Part shown: positions 1-5,506 of the stretch, one piece after another
How the letters are laid out: the number at the start of each line of letters is the position of its first letter
How positions within the stretch are numbered: position 1 is the stretch's first letter
Origin: CAYZJD01 sp964478455
GTDB lineage: Bacteria > Acidobacteriota > Terriglobia > Bryobacterales > Bryobacteraceae
Length of the DNA: 5,506 nt
Reading direction: 5' to 3'
NCBI GenBank assembly: GCA_964478455.1
Contig: CAYZJD010000321.1
Span: forward strand, 1-5,506
Position numbers and translations under genes: made by a program
Notes under the pieces: generated by a model
Database searches by the model: none
The model's input: only the letters and a program-made list of their open reading frames with translations
Told to the model about the DNA's origin: nothing

Positions 1-64
1 GCCGCCAAAAGCTCACACAAGTGAACGCCCGGGGCAATCCGCGCAGGAACAGAACACGCTGACT

Positions 65-93
65 GTGTCGCGCGGTTCTCGATCGTGTACAAT
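65..93 (+). promoter_or_regulatory. Possible sigma-70-type promoter for the GMC gene
   Basis: TACAAT at 88-93 differs from the -10 consensus TATAAT by one base and lies 35 bases before the start codon. The matching -35 position at 17-bp spacing (65-70, GTGTCG) is poor. A better -35-like CTGACT at 59-64 is too far away. The call therefore rests on the -10 alone. Confidence 0.35.
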
Positions 94-116
94 GGAGCCA
101 CTTCTGTTTCCGAACT

Positions 117-121
117 GGGAG
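117..121 (+). promoter_or_regulatory. Ribosome binding site for the GMC gene
   Basis: GGGAG lies 7 bases before the ATG at 129, matching the core of the Shine-Dalgarno sequence at ideal spacing. It is the main reason for choosing this start over the in-frame GTG at 87. Confidence 0.7.
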
Positions 122-128
122 CTGGGTC

Positions 129-3100
129 ATGCTGTCATCGGACTGGAAACAACGAAAACAAAACTATGACTTTCTGATCGTCGGATCCGGATACGGAGGC
201 GCCATCTGTGCGGCGCGGATCGCGACTGCGAATCTGAACCCGAAGCCTTCGGTGTGCGTTCTGGAGCGAGGGCGGGAGTGGCCGGTCGGGGACTTCCCCG
301 ATACGGAGCTCGGCTATTTACAGGCCGTGCGCAGCGACATCAACCCGCTCGGCCTCTACGAACTGATCACGTACCCTCAGATTTCGGTCATCAAGGGGTC
401 CGGCCTGGGCGGGACTTCCCTCGTGAACGCCAACGTTGCCATCGTGCCCGATGCCGAGGCCTTCGAGCAGAGCGGCTGGCCCGCGCCCCTCCGGCGCCCG
501 GCCCTACTCCCTTACTACGAGCGGGCCCGCCAGATGCTGGCCGCGGCGCCGCATCCCCGCGCCACCCAGCTCAAGAAGGTTCAGGCGCTCGGGGGGCGAG
601 CCGCCGAGATCGGGGCACAAGTCTTTCCTCTGAACATCGCCGTCAATTTCGACATCAACGGGATGAACGCGCACGGAGCGCCGCAGAAGCCGTGCACCGA
701 CTGCGGAGACTGCGTGTCGGGCTGCAACGTCGGCGCCAAGAACACGCTCTACATGAACTATCTGCCGGCGGCCCGCAACGCCGGCGCGGAGATCTTCACC
801 CAAACCAAGGTCGAGTGGATCGAGAAGATCGACGGCGGCTGGCGCGTTCACGGCAAGCATTACACCAGCAACGCCCGCAACGAGAAATTCAGCCTCGAGG
901 CGAAGAACGTCATTTTGGCGGCCGGCTCGATCAACTCCACCGAGATTCTACTGCGCTCGGCGAACCTGCACGGTCTTTCGGTCTCGCCGGCTCTGGGCAC
1001 CCATTTCAGTGGCAACGGAGACTTCTTCGGGCTGGCCTACAACACGGATCATCCAACGCGCGTTCTCGGCTTCGGAAACCGCCCGGACAGCCGTGGCGCC
1101 GCCGTCCCTCCCGGGCCTTCGATCGTCGGGGCGATCCGGTACAACGGGAATCTGCCGTTCCACCAGAGGATCACGGTCGAGGATCTCTCCTTCCCGAGCG
1201 CCGCCGTGCGGGCTTCACAACTGGTGTTCGCCGCCTTGCGCGGCGCGGACACCGACACCGGCGATGAGGACGCCGAAGCCGCGCGGATCGCGCGCGACCT
1301 CTCCCAGCTCGACCCCTACCATCCCGACGGCGCGCTCAACCACACCATGCTTTACCTCGTCATGGGCATCGACGACGCGCGAGGCACGATCGTCTTCGAG
1401 AGGCCGTGGACCGAGCGCGACGGGCGCGTGAAGGTCGTCTGGGACGACGTCGGCCGCCAGGCCGTGTTCACCCGCATCAACGAGGAACTGCGCCGGCACG
1501 CACGCGCGCTCGGCGGCAGCTTCATCGAGAACCCGCTCTGGCGCTTCATAAATGTGCGCCATCTCATCACGGCGCATCCCCTCGGCGGCTGTCCGGTCGG
1601 CGAGGACTATCTCCAGGGAGCCGTGGATGAGTACGGGCGCGTGTTTTCCGGCGACGGCGCCGTCCACGAGGGCCTGTTTGTCGCCGACGGCGCGCTGCTC
1701 CCCTCTGCCCTCGGCGTCAATCCGTTCCTGACCATCTGCGCGCTGGCCGAGCGCATCGCGGAACGCAGGATCCAGGCGCTTCAGGGCAACCAGTACCCTC
1801 AGCCGAAGGTGAGCGTTGGCTTTACCGCGGTTGATCCCGTCGAGGCGATCGGCCGGCGCGAGAGCGAACTGGAAAACCTGTTCCAGCATTCGCCTTCGCT
1901 TGGCATCGACGGGATGCTCAACAAGGGCACGCGCGAGATCGACGTGGCCGGCCGGCGGATCCGCAACGACGAGTACTGGAAGGGCTTCTTCCCCAAAGGC
2001 CACGTGCTCAATCAGATGTCGGCGGCGATCTTCACCGGTTTCAAGAAGCGGTTCTTCAAACGAGGCAACAACTACGCCGGCGTCACCAGCGATACCGACG
2101 GCCGCATCAACGCCCGCAACTCAATCGAAGAGATCACGCTCAAGAAGCGTGAGGGCGATCTCTCGCCGGGGCGCTACATTCTTCTGCGCTACCTCGATCC
2201 GCCCTGGCAGGGATTCTATGACGTGTTCAAGCTGGTGACCCCGGACCTTCTCGTCGGCCGCGTCTATCTGGGCGAGTTCCCCAACGGGATCCGGATGTTC
2301 ACCTTCCCGATGAACCGCGTCTATGGCTTCGCGCAAATGACGGTGGAGGACCACCGCCGGCTGTTCGACACCGGCAGCGTGCCGTCCAAGGAGGAGCTGA
2401 ACGGAGTGTGGCGCATGGACACCATCTCCAACGCCAACCACGCCGGCAGCATTGCGTTTCTCAAGTTCGACCTCAAACCGGACGGACGCCTGGAAAGCCG
2501 CTACCAGTTGCTCGGGCTGATGGAAGGCCTGGTGATGCCGAACTTCCTCGCGAACCGCTTCCAACTGCACGATTTCACGCCGTTCCACGACGAGATCCGC
2601 AAGGTGGATGCGGGCTTGCTCGTGGGCAAGTACGTGATGGATGTGCCGGCGGAGGCCTCCGCGTTGTTCCCCGAGGGCTCCCTCGGCCTGTTCCACGTTG
2701 AGAGCGAAGAACAGGGCCGGCGCCGTTTCGGCTTTTACTACCTGCTCGAGCGCACCGAGCGCAAGGAATTCCCGGCCAATCCGCTCCTCGGCGCTTTCCT
2801 CGATGTGCGCGTGCCTCCCGGCACCGGCATGACGTTCGACGAGGAAATGGTGGGCTGGTATTTCCCAGGCCAACCGGTCTCCGGGAAAGGCCGCTTAGCA
2901 GACCTCGAGATCGGCGGCCGGATTCCCACAAGAGGCAAACCCGCCGGCTCGGTGGACATGAGCTTCCAGCTCCGCATGACGGTGCAGGATCTCAACGACT
3001 TCATTGAAGGCCCCGCCCATGAAGCGCGCGCCAAAGGCGCCGTCCGGTTCGAACGTTTCGAGGGTGAGGATAACGTGAGCTTTCCAGTCGACGAGCAGCG

Positions 3101-4553
3101 CAGCTTCTTCAATTACCTGGTGGTGAACGAGACCACCGGCGAAGCCGAGATGCGCTACCACCTGGAGTTCCAGACCGCGCGCGGCCGCCGCTTCACGCTC
3201 GAAGGCCGCAAGTACATGCAGAAGGACGAAGGCGGCGGCCTCCGCGGCATGCGCGAAGTGCTCGAGGATTACACCACCCTGTACGCCCACGTTTCAGAAC
3301 AAACCAGCAACGGGCAGAGGGAGCTCGGAACCGCTTATCTGAAATTCCGCACCTTCGAGGACCCGGCTGCCGTCAGAAGCCTCTTTGACTTCCTCCGGTC
3401 GTTCCGCGTCACCGGGACGACCAATCCCATCGTGCAGCTTCAGGGGCAGATGCGCTTCATGGCCTTCACGGCCCGGTTCGTGCAGCAAGAGTACGACCCG
3501 CTTTCCCCCGACATCGGCGTCTTGCGCGATGACGTGCGCGCCGAAGTGCTGCGCGGCGCAGACACCCCGGACTACTTCAGCACCCGGCCCACTGTCGATC
3601 TTCAATCGATCCTGCGCAACACGCCCACCCTGCCGCTCGATGCTCTGCTGAACACGGGCAAGGTTCGCATCGACTTCGACAACCGCCGCATCTTCCGCGA
3701 CTGCTTCTGGAAGGGCTCCTTCGCCGAAGACACGTTGCTCGGCTGGGAGGAGCGGATCCGCAACGCCGCCCTTGGCAATGACGCGCGAAAACTTGGCGGG
3801 ATTTTCGCCGGCGGCAGCTTTTGGAAGAGATTCGACCGGATCGAAAACGGCGCTGCCAGGGGGCACGTGGTGAACTACGACCTTGCGTTCCTGCCCGGCG
3901 ACCCCGAAGTGCGCCAGGTCCAGTATCCAAACGACAGCCGCAGGTATTTCCGTTCCGGCGATCCGATCCTGCTCCTGCGCTACCGCAACGATCCGTACCG
4001 ACCCGTCTACGACGCCATCAAGGTGATTGACGAAAACAACGCCATTGGCGTGATGCATCTCGGCAGCTTTCCCGATGGCATCGAGTTCGCCTCCTTCGTT
4101 ATGGCACGCCACAACTACCCGTTCGAGAAGATGTCTGTCGAGGACCATCGCCTGGTCTTTTCCGACCCGCGCTCGCGCGTTCCCTCCGTCGCAGAACTCG
4201 AAGGAACGTGGGAGGGTCGCCTGATCTTCCTCACGCGGCCGAATGTGAGCCTGCTCAATCAGGCGACTCCGGTGCTGTTCCGGCTCGAGTTCAGGAAGTC
4301 CGGCCGGAAGCTGGAGGCGCGCTATCGGTTCGGACTGACAAGTGCCGCGAGCGCGGTCGAGATGACGCCCGAAGCAACGCGCCTCGTCGATCCTTCCGGG
4401 TTCCAGACCGAGTTGCGAATGATCGATAACGACATGCTGCTCGCCCGATGGTTCGCGCCCGACGTTCATCCGCTGGTCCTGCGCGGCCTCGAGGATTACC
4501 TGGAACCGGAAGCCAGCCGCTTCGCCTGTTACTGCGTTCTGAAACGCGCTTAA
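129..4553 (+). CDS. Large multidomain GMC-family (cholesterol-oxidase-like) FAD oxidoreductase with duplicated C-terminal modules
   Basis: Residues 1-551 form a glucose-methanol-choline (GMC) flavoenzyme, which would oxidise an alcohol, possibly a sterol or other polycyclic lipid, using FAD. Visible landmarks are the dinucleotide-binding GSGYGG (G19, G21, G24) with ribose-binding E46, the second FAD segment GSGLGGTSLVN (90-100), AAGSINSTEIL (264-274), HPLGGC (H483) and GVNPF (N531). H483 and N531 match the catalytic His and Asn of class I cholesterol oxidases, and E351 in VEDLSFP may match their active-site Glu. Cysteines 189, 192, 195 and 199 form a ferredoxin-like CX2CX2CX3C. Residues 591-877 and 1168-1474 are diverged copies of one module, flanking a separate domain at about 901-1097. 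Ordinary GMC enzymes have about 500-600 residues, so the ~920-residue tail is extra. There is no signal peptide or membrane segment, which suggests a cytoplasmic protein. The ATG follows GGGAG by 7 bases and puts the FAD loop at residue 19; an in-frame GTG at 87 is less likely. The substrate is unknown. Confidence 0.93.
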   Translation: MLSSDWKQRKQNYDFLIVGSGYGGAICAARIATANLNPKPSVCVLERGREWPVGDFPDTELGYLQAVRSDINPLGLYELITYPQISVIKGSGLGGTSLVNANVAIVPDAEAFEQSGWPAPLRRPALLPYYERARQMLAAAPHPRATQLKKVQALGGRAAEIGAQVFPLNIAVNFDINGMNAHGAPQKPCTDCGDCVSGCNVGAKNTLYMNYLPAARNAGAEIFTQTKVEWIEKIDGGWRVHGKHYTSNARNEKFSLEAKNVILAAGSINSTEILLRSANLHGLSVSPALGTHFSGNGDFFGLAYNTDHPTRVLGFGNRPDSRGAAVPPGPSIVGAIRYNGNLPFHQRITVEDLSFPSAAVRASQLVFAALRGADTDTGDEDAEAARIARDLSQLDPYHPDGALNHTMLYLVMGIDDARGTIVFERPWTERDGRVKVVWDDVGRQAVFTRINEELRRHARALGGSFIENPLWRFINVRHLITAHPLGGCPVGEDYLQGAVDEYGRVFSGDGAVHEGLFVADGALLPSALGVNPFLTICALAERIAERRIQALQGNQYPQPKVSVGFTAVDPVEAIGRRESELENLFQHSPSLGIDGMLNKGTREIDVAGRRIRNDEYWKGFFPKGHVLNQMSAAIFTGFKKRFFKRGNNYAGVTSDTDGRINARNSIEEITLKKREGDLSPGRYILLRYLDPPWQGFYDVFKLVTPDLLVGRVYLGEFPNGIRMFTFPMNRVYGFAQMTVEDHRRLFDTGSVPSKEELNGVWRMDTISNANHAGSIAFLKFDLKPDGRLESRYQLLGLMEGLVMPNFLANRFQLHDFTPFHDEIRKVDAGLLVGKYVMDVPAEASALFPEGSLGLFHVESEEQGRRRFGFYYLLERTERKEFPANPLLGAFLDVRVPPGTGMTFDEEMVGWYFPGQPVSGKGRLADLEIGGRIPTRGKPAGSVDMSFQLRMTVQDLNDFIEGPAHEARAKGAVRFERFEGEDNVSFPVDEQRSFFNYLVVNETTGEAEMRYHLEFQTARGRRFTLEGRKYMQKDEGGGLRGMREVLEDYTTLYAHVSEQTSNGQRELGTAYLKFRTFEDPAAVRSLFDFLRSFRVTGTTNPIVQLQGQMRFMAFTARFVQQEYDPLSPDIGVLRDDVRAEVLRGADTPDYFSTRPTVDLQSILRNTPTLPLDALLNTGKVRIDFDNRRIFRDCFWKGSFAEDTLLGWEERIRNAALGNDARKLGGIFAGGSFWKRFDRIENGAARGHVVNYDLAFLPGDPEVRQVQYPNDSRRYFRSGDPILLLRYRNDPYRPVYDAIKVIDENNAIGVMHLGSFPDGIEFASFVMARHNYPFEKMSVEDHRLVFSDPRSRVPSVAELEGTWEGRLIFLTRPNVSLLNQATPVLFRLEFRKSGRKLEARYRFGLTSAASAVEMTPEATRLVDPSGFQTELRMIDNDMLLARWFAPDVHPLVLRGLEDYLEPEASRFACYCVLKRA
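567..755 (+). other. Four-cysteine (possible 4Fe-4S) insert region of the GMC domain
   Basis: Residues about 147-209 of the GMC protein include KPCTDCGDCVSGCNVGAKNTL-type sequence, with C189, C192, C195 and C199 encoded between 693 and 725. CX2CX2CX3C is the spacing of one half of a bacterial ferredoxin. Similar Cys-rich segments followed by GAKNTL are known in a branch of cholesterol-oxidase-like GMC proteins, so this is probably ancestral to that branch. Whether it binds an Fe-S cluster, zinc, or nothing cannot be told from sequence. The proline that usually follows the last Cys in ferredoxins is replaced here by Asn (N200). Confidence 0.6.
1899..2759 (+). repeat. C-terminal module, copy A (protein-level repeat, residues 591-877)
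   Basis: This module follows the GMC domain after a linker of about 40 residues. It pairs with copy B along its whole length: LGIDGMLNKG matches LPLDALLNTG, RRIRNDEYWKGFF matches RRIFRDCFWKGSF, MTVEDHRRLF (residues 737-746) matches MSVEDHRLVF, VPSKEELNGVW matches VPSVAELEGTW, and FGFYYLLER matches FACYCVLKR. A hand alignment of residues 683-746 with 1280-1344 gives about 27 identities in 64 positions. The alternating hydrophobic pattern and the GxW motif (759-761) suggest a beta-barrel or calycin-like fold, which is inference only. I cannot name the family. Confidence 0.8.
2829..3419 (+). other. Central domain between the two module copies (residues 901-1097)
   Basis: The domain starts near MTFDEEMVGWYF and runs through LRMTVQDLNDFIEGPAHEARAKGAV (around residues 948-972), LEGRKYMQKDEGGG (from about 1024) and DYTTLYAHV (around 1047), ending at FRVTGT. 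It does not resemble copies A or B. From memory, the pattern of a DDL-type motif with P.H.A.A.G.V, then a GxK segment, then TTLY resembles an uncharacterised domain fused to cholesterol-oxidase-like GMC proteins and alpha/beta hydrolases in actinobacteria. That recollection has not been checked. No catalytic motif is evident. Confidence 0.5.
3630..4550 (+). repeat. C-terminal module, copy B (protein-level repeat, residues 1168-1474)
   Basis: This is the second copy of the module and ends exactly at the protein C-terminus. It is about 20 residues longer than copy A, with the extra sequence mainly near residues 1205-1260, where copy A has only a short FTGFKKRFF stretch. Conserved anchors are FWKGSF, ILLLRY, the LGSFPDGI segment, VEDHR (1337-1341), GTW (1359-1361) and the final FACYCVLKRA. 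Nucleotide identity with copy A is not obvious by eye, so the duplication is old. Confidence 0.8.
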
Positions 4554-4561
4554 TAAGCGCG
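4545..4561. terminator. Hairpin between the convergent genes, possible terminator
   Basis: CGCGCTT (4545-4551) and AAGCGCG (4555-4561) form a perfect 7-bp stem with a 3-base loop. The stem includes the last two codons and the first base of the stop of the GMC gene. Read on the minus strand, it lies 18 bases past the GH13 stop and is followed by TTTC, a very short T-tract. On the plus strand no T-run follows. It could terminate the GH13 transcript weakly or mark the boundary for both genes. Confidence 0.4.
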
Positions 4562-4579
4562 CCCCGCGGAGAAGCCAGC

Positions 4580-5506
4580 TTACGGTGCCGCTTTCGGGAC
4601 GTACACAGCGCCCGAGCGCCCCGGCAGCGCCACGCGGATCCCGCCGCGCTCGACGCGAACCTCTGGCGCGGCCCCGAGCCGGTCTTCGAGCACGACGCCT
4701 TCGCTCCAGCGCTCGGGCGATTCGAACTCCACCGTCTGCGGCCCAGTGCTGTTGTTCAGCACCACCAGTACGGCCTCCCCGGCGGCCTCACGCGTGAAAG
4801 CGTACGCCTGCTCGCCGGCAAACCGGTGGACAGTTGCCCCGCGCCGCAGCGGCTCGAGTTGCGCCCGCAGCCGCGCCAGGCGCTGCAAGTGCCTGAAGAC
4901 CGCCTCCTCCTCCGGCGTGCGCCCGCCGGCCTCGAACGCGCTCCGCGCATCGCCGGGGAAACCACCAGGAAAGTCGCGCCGGTTGTCCGGGTCGTTGCTG
5001 CCGCGCATGGCGATTTCATCGCCGTAGTAGACGAGCGGTGTGCCTCGCGCGGTCATCAGGAACGTCCAGGCGAGTTTCAAACCCTCCACGGTCGCGCCGG
5101 GCTCGTTCATAAAGCGCGCCACGTCGTGGAGTCCGAGAAACGTAACCAGCGCGCCGGGATTCGGGTACAGGTGATCGTGCCCCAGCGTGACAGCAAGCTC
5201 CCGGATGCTTCTTCCCCCGGCGAACGCCCGCCGGATGGGATAGAACAACGGAAAGTCGAACAGCGTGTCAATCCCGCTGTCGATGCCGTCGTAGCGCGCT
5301 TTCCCCCCTTGGAAGAAGGACACCAGCGCCGGGTTGCCGTCGAACAGCTCCCCCACCACTTTGAACCGCGGGTACTCCCGTTTGATCGCCGCCATCCAGT
5401 CCCGCCAGAATCGCCGGTGGACGTACGGCAGCGTGTCCTGCCGGATGCCGTCAATCCCCGTCGCGCCGATCCACCACAGCGTGTTCTGGATGAGGTAGCG
5501 GGCCGT
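4580..5506 (-). CDS. GH13 alpha-glucan hydrolase (cyclomaltodextrinase/neopullulanase/SusA-like), 3' part; N-terminus outside the window
   Basis: The frame is open to the right edge, giving 308 C-terminal residues of a retaining alpha-glucanase that would cleave starch, maltodextrin or cyclodextrin alpha-1,4 bonds. Conserved GH13 regions appear in order: GIDGIRQDT (nucleophile Asp at 5435-5437), VVGELFDGN (acid/base Glu at 5348-5350), FLGLHDVARF (stabilising Asp at 5123-5125), then TPLVYYGDEIAM. The last ~70 residues (for example AVLVVLNNS) look like the usual C-terminal beta-sandwich. DPDNRRDFPGGFPGD and the preceding LWWI segment resemble SusA-type neopullulanases and cyclomaltodextrinases. 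Region I and any N-terminal domain or signal peptide are beyond the window, so location cannot be judged. The ATG at 5395 is internal, because the nucleophile region lies upstream of it. In region IV the residue before His-Asp is Leu, where most relatives have Asn. The gene converges on the GMC gene, with 26 bases between the two stops. The exact substrate is uncertain. Confidence 0.93.
   Translation of the reverse strand, partial: TARYLIQNTLWWIGATGIDGIRQDTLPYVHRRFWRDWMAAIKREYPRFKVVGELFDGNPALVSFFQGGKARYDGIDSGIDTLFDFPLFYPIRRAFAGGRSIRELAVTLGHDHLYPNPGALVTFLGLHDVARFMNEPGATVEGLKLAWTFLMTARGTPLVYYGDEIAMRGSNDPDNRRDFPGGFPGDARSAFEAGGRTPEEEAVFRHLQRLARLRAQLEPLRRGATVHRFAGEQAYAFTREAAGEAVLVVLNNSTGPQTVEFESPERWSEGVVLEDRLGAAPEVRVERGGIRVALPGRSGAVYVPKAAP

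Noticed and set aside
87..89. In-frame GTG as an earlier start of the GMC gene
   Set aside because: It has no Shine-Dalgarno sequence upstream and would lie within the putative promoter. The added 14 residues do not resemble a signal peptide.
92..169. 25-codon upstream open frame (ATG at 92) overlapping the GMC start
   Set aside because: It has no ribosome binding site of its own, its ATG overlaps the -10-like box, and nothing suggests a leader peptide. It is probably chance.
254..1267. 337-codon plus-strand frame in a different phase
   Set aside because: The product is arginine-rich and low in complexity, and it overlaps the FAD-binding domain. It is a frame shadow.
1215..2003. 262-codon minus-strand open frame
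   Set aside because: It is antisense to the catalytic end of the GMC domain (HPLGGC, GVNPF), which is certainly coding on the plus strand. The protein has no domain-like features.
2121..2873. 250-codon minus-strand open frame
   Set aside because: It is antisense to copy A, has a His/Glu/Ala-rich composition typical of the reverse reading of GC-rich genes, and has no support.
3294..4469. 391-codon open frame on the minus strand
   Set aside because: It lies wholly antisense to copy B and the linker of the GMC protein, whose frame has a clear repeat homology. The product has no recognisable motif. Long antisense frames are common in GC-rich coding DNA.
5393..5395. ATG as the start of the GH13 gene
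   Set aside because: The frame continues upstream to the window edge and encodes the conserved nucleophile region (GIDGIRQDT), so the true start is outside the window.

Overview
The window is high-GC bacterial DNA (my estimate is in the low to mid 60s percent) carrying two genes that converge on a 26-base gap. Base composition and the look of the proteins would fit a soil bacterium such as an Acidobacteriota member (Bryobacter/Solibacter type). That is an impression only: no rRNA or marker gene is present to confirm it.

Bases 1-128 hold the leader of the first gene. They contain a -10-like TACAAT and a good Shine-Dalgarno sequence, and no gene is visible there. Bases 129-4553 (+) are one intact 1474-residue reading frame. 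Its first ~550 residues are a GMC-family, cholesterol-oxidase-like flavoenzyme with the FAD loop, the catalytic His/Asn pair and a four-cysteine CX2CX2CX3C motif. The remaining ~920 residues are not part of the ordinary enzyme. They consist of a ~290-residue module (copy A), a ~200-residue central domain, and a second, diverged copy of the module (copy B) that ends at the C-terminus. This A-middle-B tail is the most unusual object in the window.

Bases 4580-5506 (-) are the C-terminal 308 residues of a GH13 alpha-glucan hydrolase of the cyclomaltodextrinase/neopullulanase (SusA-like) type. Its N-terminus lies beyond the right edge. A perfect 7-bp hairpin overlapping the stop of the GMC gene sits between the two genes and may act as a terminator, mainly for the GH13 gene.

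The two genes face each other, so they are not co-transcribed. Nothing in the sequence links starch-type glucan breakdown with the flavoenzyme functionally. I see no CRISPR array, tRNA, insertion sequence or defence-type gene here.
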